Source: Deltaproteobacteria bacterium (GTDB lineage Bacteria; Myxococcota_A; UBA796; SXON01). From it: a stretch of DNA of 64,000 nucleotides. Shown here piece by piece: positions 7,478 through 17,015 of the stretch (within the stretch, counting starts at the first letter, position 1; each line of letters opens with the position of its first letter). The stretch lies in contig BJHF01000015.1 of the NCBI GenBank assembly GCA_014191855.1, positions 1 through 64,000 on the forward strand, written 5' to 3'. The notes below the pieces were generated by a model, which had not been told where the DNA came from, searched no databases, and saw nothing but the letters and a program-made list of their open reading frames with translations. Both the position numbers and the translations under genes were made by a program.

Positions 7478-7791
7478 TGGCGCGGTACGATGTTTTTCGG
7501 AACGCCGCGCCCCGTGGCGGGCGGGACACGCCCTTCTTGTTGGATGTGCAGGCCGATCTCCTGTCGTCGCTCTGCACGCGTGTGGTCGTGCCCCTGCGCC
7601 TGGCCTCGGGGATCCCGCGCCCGGCGCGTACGCTTCAGCCCTGCTTCACGGTGGGCGGCGTGGACGTGGTGATGGATACTCCCGCCATCGTTGGAGCGCC
7701 GGTCGGCGCGCTTGGGGAGCGGGTGGGTTCGCTTGCGCCGGATGGCGCGGTGATCCTGGCCGCGATTGATTTGTTGCTAACGGGGGCGTGA
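7477..7791 (+). CDS. ccdB: CcdB-like toxin (gyrase inhibitor family)
   Basis: 104 residues, the family's normal length. It starts MARYDVFRN, continues with PFLLDVQADLL and VVPLRL, and ends with the long C-terminal helix VILAAIDLLLTGA, all characteristic of CcdB. F-plasmid CcdB poisons DNA gyrase through its last residues Trp-Gly-Ile. Here the tail is TGA, with no aromatic residue at that place, so gyrase poisoning may be weak or lost, as in some chromosomal copies (inference). Coupled to ccdA by a 1-base overlap. Convergent with vapC, 34 nt apart. Confidence 0.9.
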   Translation: MARYDVFRNAAPRGGRDTPFLLDVQADLLSSLCTRVVVPLRLASGIPRPARTLQPCFTVGGVDVVMDTPAIVGAPVGALGERVGSLAPDGAVILAAIDLLLTGA

Positions 7792-7825
7792 GCGGGTGAG
7801 CACTCGTCGCGGCCGATCTCCCAGA

Positions 7826-8224
7826 TCAGCCAACCAGGCGTACGAGTCCGCTGTCTCGAATGCGGCGGTCGATGGTGAGGAGGGGCAGGTTCAGCACGCG
7901 CGCGGTGGCGACGATGATCCGGTCCCCCGGATCCCGGTGGAAGGTGTCCGGTAAGGCGGCCACCTCCGCCGCGATCGCTGGACTGATCGCGATGCTCGTC
8001 ACCAGGGGTGGCGATGTGGCCAGCGTAAGCCACTCCTCCAGCGGCAGCGCGGGCGTGAGTCGCCCCAATGAAACCAGCGTTGCGATCTCCCAGAGTACGA
8101 TGTCTGGAACTGCGAGGGGAGCGGCGGCGCTGACGGTGGCGAGCGCAGCGGCGATGGCGGGGGGAAGCCGCTCCGGCTCGCTGAGCCACCACACCAGAAC
8201 GTGCGTATCGGCCACGAACCTCAC
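7826..8224 (-). CDS. vapC: PIN-domain toxin (VapC family)
   Basis: 132 residues. A PIN-fold ribonuclease with the expected acidic residues: Asp in FVADTHVLVWW near the start, Glu in LWEIATL, Asp in RDPGDRIIVATA and a final Asp in LLTIDRRI. The RDPxDR..VATA stretch marks the subgroup usually paired with Phd/YefM-type antitoxins. The start overlaps the antitoxin stop as ATGA. No truncation or missing catalytic residue is seen, so it should be active when free of antitoxin. Confidence 0.92.
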   Translation of the reverse strand: MRFVADTHVLVWWLSEPERLPPAIAAALATVSAAAPLAVPDIVLWEIATLVSLGRLTPALPLEEWLTLATSPPLVTSIAISPAIAAEVAALPDTFHRDPGDRIIVATARVLNLPLLTIDRRIRDSGLVRLVG

Positions 8225-8460
8225 GAGCCTGCCTCAGTCTCCCACGCTTCGGGCGGATACGGAGGCTCCAGCAGGTCGTCGTTACTGCGCATTGTGCCCT
8301 GAAGCCTAGCCTGCGGCGAATCCTCAGCCGAAACATAGGGAATCACATGCGCCACGGGCTTGCCTCGCTTCAGGATCAACAGGTCTCCATGGCCGGCCGC
8401 CACGCCGTCAAGGAGCGCGAGGCAGTGGGTCTTGAATTCAGTTGCGCCGACGATCTTCAT
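8221..8460 (-). CDS. Phd/YefM-type antitoxin
   Basis: 79 residues. It begins MKIVGATEFKTHCLALLD and has the ILKRGKPVAHVIP strand typical of Phd/YefM DNA-binding domains. The C-terminal half (DDLLEPPYPPEAWE) is the acidic, aromatic segment that would bury the PIN toxin's active site. It is first in a two-gene operon with the PIN toxin. The promoter ends almost at its start codon (see 8461-8496), so no Shine-Dalgarno sequence can lie on the transcript. Confidence 0.9.
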   Translation of the reverse strand: MKIVGATEFKTHCLALLDGVAAGHGDLLILKRGKPVAHVIPYVSAEDSPQARLQGTMRSNDDLLEPPYPPEAWETEAGS

Positions 8461-8496
8461 GTGACCAGTCTATACGACCAGTCGCCATATTGTCAA
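8461..8496 (-). promoter_or_regulatory. Promoter and repeated operator of the phd-vapC operon
   Basis: On the minus strand a consensus -35 TTGACA (8496-8491) is followed after 16 nt by TATAGA (8474-8469). Two identical GACTGGTC boxes (8483-8476 and 8470-8463) flank and overlap the -10. Each is itself a near-palindrome (GAC/GTC arms), which suits a Phd-type dimer binding twice, 13 nt apart. A start site 7-9 nt after the -10 falls at about 8462-8460, on the start codon. The boxes are seen; regulation and leaderless initiation are inferred. Confidence 0.68.
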
Positions 8497-8576
8497 CCCC
8501 ACGTGCGCTCCCGGTCAAACGCTCGTGTGGCTGATCGAACACGGCGAACCTCGTCTACGCTCGGGTGGAGGTGTTC

Positions 8577-8786
8577 ATGTTCGCTCTCCTCTTCGCCATC
8601 GCCCCCGCGCTCGCCACCGGCCCCGAAGTTCACGTCACCGGCACGGAGCGTGTCACCCCGCCGGTGCCGCACCCGCAGGTCGCCATCGTGATCGCGAAGC
8701 AACACATGGTTCCGCATACGACGCTTACGTTGGAGCGCAGCTTCTTGCCGAACGTCGTGGTGAGCGCGCAGCAGAAGCCGTTCTGA
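8577..8786 (+). CDS. Small secreted protein of unknown function
   Basis: 69 residues from ATG 8577, with GGAGG 6 nt upstream at 8567-8571. The first 16 residues, MFALLFAIAPALATGP, form a signal peptide with an Ala-Thr-Gly cleavage region. The mature part is short and beta-rich (EVHVTGTERVTPPVPH). No family recognised. It is convergent with acs and followed by a 50-nt repeat. Its small size makes it the least secure coding call here, but the leader and ribosome-binding site support it. Confidence 0.5.
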   Translation: MFALLFAIAPALATGPEVHVTGTERVTPPVPHPQVAIVIAKQHMVPHTTLTLERSFLPNVVVSAQQKPF

Positions 8787-8794
8787 ACGGCGTT

Positions 8795-8845
8795 GCGATG
8801 CGCGGCGGGTAGCGCCTGGCAACGCTACGGGGCCCCGCGCATCGC
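8795..8845 (-). repeat. 50-nt palindrome-ended repeat, copy 3
   Basis: Perfect 11-bp inverted repeat GCGATGCGCGG (8795-8805) and CCGCGCATCGC (8835-8845), 51 nt overall. Its reverse complement aligns closely with the copy at 3438, sharing GTAGCGTTG, CAGGCGC and the flanking AACG. It lies between convergent genes, and its right arm forms the last codons of acs (ends 8825). So acs may have gained its C-terminal residues from the element. Confidence 0.76.
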
Positions 8846-10732
8846 CCCGCTGGGTTGTGCCGCTTGGATCAGGGCCTCGACGATCGCCGGATCGGCGAGC
8901 GTGCTCGTGTCGCCGAGCTGGTCCGGTTCGCCCGCCGCAATCTTCCTCAGGATGCGGCGCATGATCTTGCCCGAGCGTGTTTTTGGCAGGCCGGGTACGA
9001 TCGTGATGTGGTCCGGCGTGGCGATGGGGCCGATCTCGCGCCGCACTTGCTCGCGGAGCGCCGCGATCTCGGCGGAGTATCCGTCCTTGAGGATCACCCA
9101 GGCCCAGATGCCTTCGCCCTTGATCTGGTGCGGGAATCCCACCACCGCCGCCTCGGCCACCGCCGGGTGGGTAACGAGCGCGCTCTCCACTTCCGCGGTG
9201 CCGATGCGGTGGCCGGCGACATTGAGCACGTCGTCTACGCGGCCGGTGATCCAGTAATAGCCATCTTCGTCGCGACGGCAGCCATCGCCCGTAAAATAGA
9301 GTCCGGGGTAGGTGGAGAAGTAGGTGGCGACGAAGCGAGCGTGGTCGCCCTGGATGGTTCGGGCTTGGCCGGGCCACGAGCCGGCGAGGCACAGATTTCC
9401 CGAGCCGGGTCCGGAAATCACGTGTCCGCTTGCGTCTACGAGCACAGGACTTACCCCAAACAACGGAAGTCCCGCCGAGCCGGGCTTGCTCCCGTGCGCG
9501 CCGGGAAGGGACGTGATCATGATCCCGCCCGTCTCCGTTTGCCACCAGGTATCCACCACGGCCCGCTGTTTTTCGCCGACGACGTCGTGATACCAGGTCC
9601 AAACCTCGGGGTTGATCGGCTCCCCGACCGTGCCGAGGATTCGCACCGTTGGCGGCGGCTTCACCCAGGAATCGCCCTCGCGAAGGAGCGCGCGTAGGGC
9701 GGTCGGTGCGGTGTAGAACGAGGTGGCCCCGACGTCGGCACACACCTGCCAGTAGCGACTCGCGTCGGGAAAATTGGGCAGGGACTCGAACATCACGGTG
9801 GTCACGCCGTTTGCGAGCGGACCGTAGACAATATAACTGTGTCCCGTGATCCACCCACAATCGGCGGCGCAGAAGTGTACGTCCCCAGGCTTGGCGTCGA
9901 ACACCCAGCGGAAGGTGCTGTTGGCATAGGTCAGGTATCCACCCGTGGTGTGAACCAGCCCTTTGGGTTTTCCGGTGGAGCCGGAGGTGTAGAGGATGAA
10001 CAAGGGATCTTCGGTGTCCATCCACTCGGCGGGGCAGACGGAACGCTGCTTCAGTTCTTCGTCCGCGAGCCAGTGATCCCGCCCCTCCACCCAAGCGACG
10101 GGGGCGCCAGTGCGCTTCACGACCAGCACGGTATCGCACACGGCTTCGGCCGCCTCGTCCGCGATGTGTTTGAGCGGGATATGCCGGGGGCCGCGCACGC
10201 CCTCGTCGGCCGTGACGAGCACCCGTGCGCCGGCATCCTTGATGCGTTCACGGAGCGCATTCGCCGAGAATCCGGCGAACACCACCGAGTGCACCGCGCC
10301 GATGCGGGCGCAGGCCAGCATGGTCATGGCCAGCTCGGGCACCATCGGGAGGTAGATGCACACCCGGTCGCCGCGCCGGACACCATGCGCTTTCAGCACG
10401 TTGGCGATGCGGGCCACGCGCGCGCCGAGCTGCCCGAACGTGATCGACTCGTAGCGGCCCGACTCATTGGCCGCCCAAATGATCGCCGTGCGCTCCGGCG
10501 GGTGGCGATCGATGCAGTTGTAGGCCACGTTGAGTCGGCCGTTGGTGAACCACGCCACGTCGGCGCCCTCGCCTTTCACGACGTTCGTCCACGGGTGGAA
10601 CCAGGCCAGCCGCTCCGCTTCCTTCGCCCAGAACCCGGCGGGGTCGGCCGCGGAGTCCGCGTACATGAGGTCGTACGCTTCCCGGCTGGGGACAAAGGAC
10701 CGCGCGACGAGGCTGGGCTTGGGGGGGAGCAT
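8825..10732 (-). CDS. acs: Acetyl-CoA synthetase
   Basis: 635 residues from ATG 10732. An AMP-forming enzyme that activates acetate to acetyl-CoA through acetyl-AMP. Visible marks: the ATP signature [17 protein letters not shown], CoA-site [21 protein letters not shown], the hinge region [20 protein letters not shown], and the C-terminal [11 protein letters not shown] whose lysine is essential for adenylation and is the usual site of regulatory acetylation. Length is normal (about 650). An upstream in-frame extension to 10852 lacks conservation. The 3' end overlaps a 50-nt repeat. The gene lies 40 nt downstream of an unknown gene and may share its transcript. Confidence 0.96.
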   Translation of the reverse strand: MLPPKPSLVARSFVPSREAYDLMYADSAADPAGFWAKEAERLAWFHPWTNVVKGEGADVAWFTNGRLNVAYNCIDRHPPERTAIIWAANESGRYESITFGQLGARVARIANVLKAHGVRRGDRVCIYLPMVPELAMTMLACARIGAVHSVVFAGFSANALRERIKDAGARVLVTADEGVRGPRHIPLKHIADEAAEAVCDTVLVVKRTGAPVAWVEGRDHWLADEELKQRSVCPAEWMDTEDPLFILYTSGSTGKPKGLVHTTGGYLTYANSTFRWVFDAKPGDVHFCAADCGWITGHSYIVYGPLANGVTTVMFESLPNFPDASRYWQVCADVGATSFYTAPTALRALLREGDSWVKPPPTVRILGTVGEPINPEVWTWYHDVVGEKQRAVVDTWWQTETGGIMITSLPGAHGSKPGSAGLPLFGVSPVLVDASGHVISGPGSGNLCLAGSWPGQARTIQGDHARFVATYFSTYPGLYFTGDGCRRDEDGYYWITGRVDDVLNVAGHRIGTAEVESALVTHPAVAEAAVVGFPHQIKGEGIWAWVILKDGYSAEIAALREQVRREIGPIATPDHITIVPGLPKTRSGKIMRRILRKIAAGEPDQLGDTSTLADPAIVEALIQAAQPSGAMRGAP

Positions 10733-10772
10733 GTCGCGGAGCTTAGCCGGCGGCGAACCGGAGGGTCGGCGC

Positions 10773-11969
10773 TCAGTCGTCGAGGAAGGCGGTTTGCGAC
10801 TCCCCGACGTCCTTTCCGTAGGGCCCGAGGCTGTAGGGCCCTGGCGCGACACCGCGAAGCAGGGCGATGGCCGGCGCCCGCAGGAACGGAAGGCGGTATT
10901 TGAGCTCGAGCGTGTGGTTGGGGGTAGGAACGTCGCTGCAGGAATACCGCCGACTCGGCGCCGTCCACCAGGACCTCGCGAGGGGCAACGGGCACTTCGA
11001 GAGGATCAAGGCGTTGGTGATCGAGGTGGCCAACGCCGAATGGTCCGCCTCCCCCGGCCAGGGCCGCTCCACCTCGTGGCGGAGGATCAGGCCCGAGGAG
11101 ACCCCTTCGAAGATAGCGGCGCACGCGCCAGGCAGCTCGTCGGAGCGGCGGGCGATCGTGGCGGCGAGCTCAGCGTCCACCCCCGACGCGAAAACCGCGG
11201 CCTCCGCCAGGATCGCGACGGTCAGCGCGTCGCGGTCGGCCTCGGTCCATCCCCGCGTCGGCACCGACTCAAGCGGGCGCTCAGCCATCGCGCGCGCGGC
11301 CACACGATCTTCCATGCCGAGGATCTGAATCGCCACCTTGGTTCCGACCAGGGTGTCGGTGGAGGCCAGGAGGCTCGCGAGGTGCTCCGCCTCGGCCATC
11401 GCCACCCCCAGCTCGCCCGCGTGGTACCCCTGCGCGACCCGCACCTTCGCCACCCACAGCAGCAGGCCGAATTCGGGGAACGGCGTGTCGGCGGCGCAAC
11501 CGCTGGCGCGAGCGGCAACGTGACCGGCGAACGGGTCGGTACCATCCCACGTCCAGTGATCGAAGCGGCGAAGGTCAGCCAGGAAGGAGACGTCGTAGGC
11601 GCCCGTGAGCTCGGGGTGGTCGAGCCACTCCTCTCCCGTGCGAAAGGACTCCAGCGGCGCGAAGGCCCCCGCAGTGGCCCACGGGGCGGGGGCCATCCCC
11701 GGCAGCTCGTGGTCGGCGCCAACGAGTAGATTCAGGGTGGGAGCGGCATCGGCCGTGGTGCCTCTCCCCTTGAAGAAGCCGAGCTTCCCGAGGCGGTCGA
11801 GGTCGGCGAGGAGGGCTTCGCCCCCGCCGCTGCGCAGCCGTGGAGGCGGAAGCTGATCTTCGATGACCAGGGGCGCCACGCGGCTGCCAGCGAGCAGGAG
11901 CACCACGGTACCGACGAGCGCGCCGCGGAGGAGGCTGCCGAGCAACGGGGTCGGGGGGGCTTCGGACAC
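10773..11969 (-). CDS. Hypothetical protein with N-terminal membrane anchor
   Basis: 398 residues, GTG start. One hydrophobic segment near residues 15-30 ([19 protein letters not shown]) could be a signal anchor or uncleaved signal. The rest is a soluble, helix-rich domain with many Ala/Leu/Glu ([25 protein letters not shown]). No domain recognised. Two cysteines near ASGCAAD and GACAAIF and a SKCPL site may matter if the protein is periplasmic. It lies 58 nt after the 12028-12627 gene on the same strand and 40 nt before acs, so it may be co-transcribed with the HscC operon. Confidence 0.6.
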   Translation of the reverse strand: MSEAPPTPLLGSLLRGALVGTVVLLLAGSRVAPLVIEDQLPPPRLRSGGGEALLADLDRLGKLGFFKGRGTTADAAPTLNLLVGADHELPGMAPAPWATAGAFAPLESFRTGEEWLDHPELTGAYDVSFLADLRRFDHWTWDGTDPFAGHVAARASGCAADTPFPEFGLLLWVAKVRVAQGYHAGELGVAMAEAEHLASLLASTDTLVGTKVAIQILGMEDRVAARAMAERPLESVPTRGWTEADRDALTVAILAEAAVFASGVDAELAATIARRSDELPGACAAIFEGVSSGLILRHEVERPWPGEADHSALATSITNALILSKCPLPLARSWWTAPSRRYSCSDVPTPNHTLELKYRLPFLRAPAIALLRGVAPGPYSLGPYGKDVGESQTAFLDD

Positions 11970-12027
11970 CGGGCGAGGGTACCACGGCGCTTGCGTGGCG
12001 CAGGGCCGTCCGTCGGATCGCCTCCGC

Positions 12028-12627
12028 CTACGTTGCCACGTCCGGCGCCCACCGCGCCTTCAGCCCTTCGCTCCACGCGAGCAGCGGCGCCAGCGCGATC
12101 GTCGTCAGCTCGTGCGAGTAGGCACGCACGATGGGAATCAGGGAATGTTGGAGTCGGCGATCGACGAGCGAATCCCGCTGCATCAGCACCCCGCCCACCC
12201 AAACGACCCGGCCCTCGGTGAAGGCGTGCGGCACCCGCTGGGCGGGGTTCGGCGCGTTGTCGTCGAGCGCCCACGCCTTGAACGCCCGGAGGCCCACCCG
12301 GGTGGGGGGCGCTTTGCGCATCGCCCACACCCGCTCGGCAACTTCGCTCATGCGGAAGGGGTTCTGTCGCAGCACGACATCGTCGCTGAACAGGACCGCC
12401 CCCGGCGCGATGACCGTGCCCGCCTCCCAGGCGGCGTTGTTCGCCATCAATACCCAACCCCAGTCTACGTCACCCTTCGTCCACAGCTCGGCGGCGTGCG
12501 TGCCGTTGAACACCGGGTCCGCTGCGGCCCAGGTCGGTGGCGTCGGGAACCACTCGGGCGGCGGAAGGCGCGGGCGCTTGGCCCACGCGGCGCGCATCTC
12601 CGCGAGCTCATCGCCCCACGAGCTCAA
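12028..12627 (-). CDS. Hypothetical protein of the HscC-like operon
   Basis: 199 residues. The start is TTG, overlapping the hscC stop as TTGA; an in-frame ATG at residue 11 is the alternative. Soluble, with no signal. Rich in Trp ([34 protein letters not shown] later). No domain recognised. Its tight coupling to an Hsp70 and a J-like protein suggests a client or cofactor of that chaperone system, by position only. Confidence 0.6.
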   Translation of the reverse strand: MSSWGDELAEMRAAWAKRPRLPPPEWFPTPPTWAAADPVFNGTHAAELWTKGDVDWGWVLMANNAAWEAGTVIAPGAVLFSDDVVLRQNPFRMSEVAERVWAMRKAPPTRVGLRAFKAWALDDNAPNPAQRVPHAFTEGRVVWVGGVLMQRDSLVDRRLQHSLIPIVRAYSHELTTIALAPLLAWSEGLKARWAPDVAT

Positions 12628-14360
12628 GGTTCATCCGGCCGAAGTGAGGGATGGCTCAGCACGATCGCGAGGGTGGAGGCTGCTTGTGCGGCGGCTTCGG
12701 CGTCCTGCCGGGCGAGGGCGTCTTCGAAGCTGAACAGAGGCCCATCGAGTCGGGCGCGCTGCTCGGGGGAGAGTCGGGCGTGGCGGGTGTGGGCGAGCTC
12801 CAGCAACAGCCGGTTTGGCAGGAGATCGCGAGGATGAACCTTGAGCGTGGCCAGCGCGGCGATCGCGGCATCGCGCTGCGCGGGCGTGAGGCGACCCGCG
12901 TGTTGCTCGATCACCAGGTTCGCGACCTTGCCGGTGGATACCGTGGTGGCCTCAACTTCGAGCAGGCCGTTCAAGTCGTGCGCAAAGGAGAGGTCGATCG
13001 CCTGGTTGGGGCCATCCTTGTCGTCGCTGGTGGGCAGCCCGGCGACCACAAACTGGCCGAGAAGGCGATTTTCCTCGACGAGCCGGTGGTCGCCCTGGAA
13101 CACGCGCACGGTGACGGTGTGCTGCTTGGGGTGCACCGTGTACACCCGCTCGACGCGGCGGATCGGCAGTGTGCTGTTGCGATGCAGCACGGGCATGAAG
13201 TAGCCGTCGTGGTGGCGATCCTTGCCCTCGCGGGTAACGGCGACGCCGAGGCTGTGCGCCAAGACGTCGGTGACGATCACGTCGCCGGTGCGCGAATCCC
13301 CGGTGACAAGGCCGGCTTCCAGCGCCGCGCCGAGGGCGACGACGAGGTCGGGGTCGGGCCCTTCCACGGGGGACCGACCGAATCTCTCGGTGACGCGTCG
13401 GCGAATCAGCGGCATTCGACTGGCACCACCGGCCAGCAACACCTCCTCCACGGACTCCGCGCGCCATCCGGCCCGCGCCAGCGCGTCGGCTACGCAAGCC
13501 ATCACGCGCTCGACCAGCGGCGTGCACAGCCTCTCGAACAAGGCGCGGCTCACGATGCGACGCGGGCCCGGGGTCCAGTGGCTTGGGTCGGGACCTGGCA
13601 GCATGAGCTGCGCGGCGTCGGCAAAAGCGAGGGCGTGTTTGGTCTCTTCGCACGCTTCGCGCAGGAGGGCGTAGACGGGGCCGCCGCTCGCCGGCTCCGG
13701 TGGCAAGCCCGCTTCCGACGCGGCCCATGCCGCGAGCGCATCCGTGAAGTCCTCCCCGCCGAGCCGCCCGTTTCCCGCGGTGCCCACCACCTGGATCACG
13801 CCCTCGAACACCTCCAGCAACGTTACGTCGAAGGTGCCGCCGCCGAGATCGAGCACGGCCACCCGGCGCTCCCGCGTCGGGTCGAGCGCGCCGTACGCGA
13901 TCGCCGCAGCGGTGGGCTCGTTCACGATGCGCACGACCTCCAGGCCCGCCAGCTCCGCCGCGGTTTTGGTGGCCGCGCGCTGGGGCTCCTGGAAGTAGGC
14001 GGGCACCGTGATCACGGCGCGCCGGACCGGCTCGCCCAACGACCTCGTGGCAATCGCGGCCGCCTCGCGCAAAACAAGCGCCGAAAGCTCCGTTGCGCCG
14101 AGTGTGAGCGACCCGAGCTGCCAGGTGCGCTCCGTGCCCATGTCGCGCTTGAAGGCGCGCACACCGGAGTGGGGCGCGCGTGCGAGCCGAGCGGCGGCCG
14201 CGGCGCCGACGAGCAGCATCCCCGCTTCGTCGATCGCCACGGCCGAGGGCAACAAGGCCGAGCCCGCCTCGTCGCGCAGCACCTCGGCGCCGCGCTCGCC
14301 GAGCACCGCCACGACGGTGTTCGTGGTGCCGAGATCGATGCCGATCACGCGGTCCGTCAT
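12624..14360 (-). CDS. hscC: Hsp70 chaperone of the HscC type
   Basis: 578 residues from ATG 14360. The nucleotide-binding domain shows [35 protein letters not shown]-type [12 protein letters not shown] and [16 protein letters not shown], and [11 protein letters not shown]. It resembles E. coli HscC more than Dna[39 protein letters not shown] and [12 protein letters not shown] have clear HscC counterparts as I recall them. The substrate-binding domain is short and there is no long C-terminal lid, also as in HscC (about 556 residues). HscC is a specialised, J-protein-dependent Hsp70. The start forms an ATGA overlap with the J-like gene; the stop overlaps the next gene. Confidence 0.87.
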   Translation of the reverse strand: MTDRVIGIDLGTTNTVVAVLGERGAEVLRDEAGSALLPSAVAIDEAGMLLVGAAAAARLARAPHSGVRAFKRDMGTERTWQLGSLTLGATELSALVLREAAAIATRSLGEPVRRAVITVPAYFQEPQRAATKTAAELAGLEVVRIVNEPTAAAIAYGALDPTRERRVAVLDLGGGTFDVTLLEVFEGVIQVVGTAGNGRLGGEDFTDALAAWAASEAGLPPEPASGGPVYALLREACEETKHALAFADAAQLMLPGPDPSHWTPGPRRIVSRALFERLCTPLVERVMACVADALARAGWRAESVEEVLLAGGASRMPLIRRRVTERFGRSPVEGPDPDLVVALGAALEAGLVTGDSRTGDVIVTDVLAHSLGVAVTREGKDRHHDGYFMPVLHRNSTLPIRRVERVYTVHPKQHTVTVRVFQGDHRLVEENRLLGQFVVAGLPTSDDKDGPNQAIDLSFAHDLNGLLEVEATTVSTGKVANLVIEQHAGRLTPAQRDAAIAALATLKVHPRDLLPNRLLLELAHTRHARLSPEQRARLDGPLFSFEDALARQDAEAAAQAASTLAIVLSHPSLRPDEP

Positions 14361-15886
14361 GCGCTCTCCGCCCGCGGAAAGCCGGCGCGGCGGAGGTGGG
14401 CGGCATCGATCGCGAGCAGGTCGTTCCAACGGAACAGGAACATCTGGTCGATCGCGACGCTGACGTGGCGGAGGTACAAGGTGTCGGCGATCACGGCCAG
14501 CTCGTGTAACCACGCGCCGTGGCGGCGTTGCATCGCGAAGCACATCTGGCGCGCCCAGGCTTGATCGGCTTCGGGGAGCGGCATGGCCTCCACTTCGACC
14601 GGGATCGCCTTGAACTTGGCGTGCTCGGCCATCCACCAGCGAACGGCGAGGATCGCCGCGAAGGTTCCGACCCCCTTGGTGAACGCCGCCATCGCCAGGC
14701 CCGCGAGCACGAGGACGACGAGCAGGGCCGCGCTCGGCTCCTGGCGCCGGCGCGCGTCGGCCGCCGCTTGCTCCCGCATCAACCGGTCATGCGCCGCCCG
14801 CCGCCTCATCTCCACATCCACGGCTTCCAGCTCCCCGATCAGCTCCGCCCGATCGCCGACCGCCGGCACCTTTCCCTCATAGAACGCGATCCTCCCGGTA
14901 ACGTGCATCAGCGTGCGGTCGCAGGCCGTCACCAACATCGGTTGGGGCCCCGCGAGGCGATCGAGCACTTCGGCGAGCTTGGGCTCCGCGCTGCGCAGGG
15001 TCCAGAACGCCAAAAGCACCCCCTCCGCGCTCAGCGAACCCTCAACGCCATACACGGACTGCACACACTCCACCAGTGCCCGCGGAACGCGGGGATCCGC
15101 GGCCGATCGTCGGCAAGCCAGGTTGACGACCACCGTGCGCTCCAGCCGCTCCCGGTGCTCGTCGCCGAGGGGGAGGTGCACGTCCTGGAGCCACGCGAGC
15201 TGCCCTTCAAGCTCGGCTTCAGGCACGCTCCACGACGCCATCCCGAGCAACAGCTCGTAGCGCCCGAATGCGACCTGCGGGATCGCGGCCACGAGGCCCG
15301 CGCCTACGTCCTTCCAGTGCGCCCAGGCCGCATCGATCTCCCGGGCCGCCAAAAGCGCGTCCATCCGGGCCACATCGATCGGGGTGCCGTACTCGCCGCG
15401 GCGAAGCTCGGCGGCCAGCTCGGGCCACCCCCCCAGGGCGAGGCGGCTGTCGATGCCGAACGCGATCCGGCTCGCGGCGTAGGCGTACGGCCCGGGGCTG
15501 CCACCCACCAGCAGCCGAACCAGCCGCGATCGAACCGAATCCGGATCGAGTGCGCCTTCCGTTGCGAGCTCCATCACGACGGATGTAGCGTCGTCGGGGT
15601 GGAGCGCAAGCTCGGCCCGCAAGCTCGCCAGGGTGAGGTCACCCTCCCGCAGCCACCGCGTCCAGTCCTCGGCGGTGCGGGCCGGCGCGGGCGCGGGCGC
15701 GGCGTTTCCCGCTTCGATCCTTGCCGTCGCCTCGGTGAACGCCGCTTGCACGATCTGGAACCCCTCCGGGTCGGATTCCGGCTTGTGCAGGCGCAGCAGA
15801 CGGGCGTAGGCGCGGCGGAGGGCCTTCAGATCGACGAGCGCCTCGTCGCCGAACAGCGCCACGGGATCGCGCGGCGGCAGGATCAC
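14357..15886 (-). CDS. Membrane-anchored, degenerate J-domain-like protein (possible HscC co-chaperone)
   Basis: 509 residues, GTG start in a GTGA overlap with the upstream gene. Residues about 15-50 ([20 protein letters not shown], then [11 protein letters not shown]) have the helix II-loop-helix III layout of a J domain, but the HPD tripeptide is replaced by HKPESDP, as in the divergent DjlB/DjlC partners of E. coli HscC. A long helical region follows, then a C-terminal hydrophobic stretch [15 protein letters not shown] with [15 protein letters not shown] that may anchor it in the inner membrane. It probably stimulates the adjacent Hsp70 at the membrane (inference from position and layout). 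Confidence 0.62.
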   Translation of the reverse strand: MILPPRDPVALFGDEALVDLKALRRAYARLLRLHKPESDPEGFQIVQAAFTEATARIEAGNAAPAPAPARTAEDWTRWLREGDLTLASLRAELALHPDDATSVVMELATEGALDPDSVRSRLVRLLVGGSPGPYAYAASRIAFGIDSRLALGGWPELAAELRRGEYGTPIDVARMDALLAAREIDAAWAHWKDVGAGLVAAIPQVAFGRYELLLGMASWSVPEAELEGQLAWLQDVHLPLGDEHRERLERTVVVNLACRRSAADPRVPRALVECVQSVYGVEGSLSAEGVLLAFWTLRSAEPKLAEVLDRLAGPQPMLVTACDRTLMHVTGRIAFYEGKVPAVGDRAELIGELEAVDVEMRRRAAHDRLMREQAAADARRRQEPSAALLVVLVLAGLAMAAFTKGVGTFAAILAVRWWMAEHAKFKAIPVEVEAMPLPEADQAWARQMCFAMQRRHGAWLHELAVIADTLYLRHVSVAIDQMFLFRWNDLLAIDAAHLRRAGFPRAESA

Positions 15887-16455
15887 GGTCCCTTCCGGAT
15901 GAGCCGCCGGGTGGCCGCCAGCTCGGGCTCGATGAGCGCCAGCGTTTTTGGGACGCGGGCGCCCAGCGTCGGGATCGCCGCCTCCAACCCGGCGGAGTCC
16001 TGCAGCGAGCCAGCCAGGGCCTCCGCGAAGCGGGGATCGCACGCGTGGGGCCGACTCGGGTCGAGCAGCCACAGCAGCATCCGGTGGAGCGGCTCTCCCA
16101 GGGAATCGTGGGCTTCAACCAGCTCGATGAGCGCGGCGTACACCGTGAGGTACCGGGCGTGGAGCGGCCCAGGCTTCAGCCACGCCAAGGAGAGCCGCGC
16201 GTGGACCGCCCGGAGCGTCGCCACGTCGCGACTCCGATGCCCGCTCACCAGCTCGGCGAGCGTGGACCATTGCGATGTGTGCCCTCGGGAAAAACGGGCA
16301 ATCACCGATGCTGAGATCTGTTCAGCCGATCCCTGCGGGTGATCGCGGTAGGTCGTGATCTGCCAGGCGAAGCCCGAAGGGTCCGCCACCGGGGGCGCGC
16401 TGCCCAGCGCAGCGAGCACAAGCTCGGGTGGCGCGGGGCGGGCGGGCGTGGACAT
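15883..16455 (-). CDS. Hypothetical protein, first gene of the HscC-like operon
   Basis: 190 residues, ATG start. Soluble and helix-rich, with no signal peptide. It contains RDHPQGSAEQIS and HSR-type segments but no domain I recognise. The stop overlaps the J-like gene start as GTGA, so at least four genes (16455 down to 12028) are translationally coupled. Helical-repeat character (LRAVHARLSLAWLKPG, YLTVYAALIELVEAHDS) would fit a scaffold or client-binding protein, which is speculation. Confidence 0.6.
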   Translation of the reverse strand: MSTPARPAPPELVLAALGSAPPVADPSGFAWQITTYRDHPQGSAEQISASVIARFSRGHTSQWSTLAELVSGHRSRDVATLRAVHARLSLAWLKPGPLHARYLTVYAALIELVEAHDSLGEPLHRMLLWLLDPSRPHACDPRFAEALAGSLQDSAGLEAAIPTLGARVPKTLALIEPELAATRRLIRKGP

Positions 16456-16495
16456 GGCCGCAGAAGCTAACGGGTGGGGTGCGCCCCCGCGCCAC

Positions 16496-16969
16496 TCACT
16501 GCACCCAGGCCCCGCTCCACACGTCGCTGCACTGCATGCTCGTCCAGCTCCCGGAAAACGCGGTTCCAGGCTCGGTCAGCGTCGCGGTGAGGTCGATGCC
16601 GCCGAACGCGCAGCGAACCTCGAGCTGGTCGGCGGTGCAGGTGAGCGCGTAACCCGTGCCGTCGCCATCCCAGGACACGCGGGCGAGGTGCTCGTCTGGA
16701 GACAAGCACTCTACGTCTACGCTCGCCCCGGTGGCCGTTTCGAGGCCGCCCATGCAGAGCGCGTCCTCCCCAGCCACCGTGAGGGACCACGTGCCCTCGG
16801 CCAGTCCGCAGGCCGGAGGCTCGCCGCCCGTTCCCGCGGCCGAATCGGTGGTTTCCCCGGTTTCGCCGTTGAGGTTGATCGGCGCACACGCGACGGCGAG
16901 GAGCAGCAGCGGGGCCAGGGTCGGGGGCACCCCCAAAGCTAGCACGGCTGGGCGAGGCCCGCGGCCCAT
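16496..16969 (-). CDS. Lipoprotein of unknown function
   Basis: 157 residues from ATG 16969. The leader APLLLLAVACAP gives a lipobox AVAC near residue 28, then a Thr/Asp/Gly-rich linker (GETGETTDSAAGTGG). The mature domain is beta-rich with several cysteines (PACGLAEGTW, DALCMGG, VECLSP, LTCTADQ, VRCAFGG, MQCSDVW), likely disulfide-bonded and about 100 residues. The layout GTWSLTVAG...SGSWTSMQCSD suggests a small beta-barrel or sandwich. No family recognised. It lies 40 nt upstream of the HscC-like operon start, on the same strand. Confidence 0.65.
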   Translation of the reverse strand: MGRGPRPAVLALGVPPTLAPLLLLAVACAPINLNGETGETTDSAAGTGGEPPACGLAEGTWSLTVAGEDALCMGGLETATGASVDVECLSPDEHLARVSWDGDGTGYALTCTADQLEVRCAFGGIDLTATLTEPGTAFSGSWTSMQCSDVWSGAWVQ

Positions 16970-17015
16970 GTGCGTGGTCAGGCCGGGTTGCGGGGCCTCG
17001 CGGTCGCCGCCGGGG

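Noticed and set aside
12651-14564. A 637-codon open frame on the plus strand
   Set aside because: Antisense to hscC, whose protein has all Hsp70 nucleotide-site motifs.
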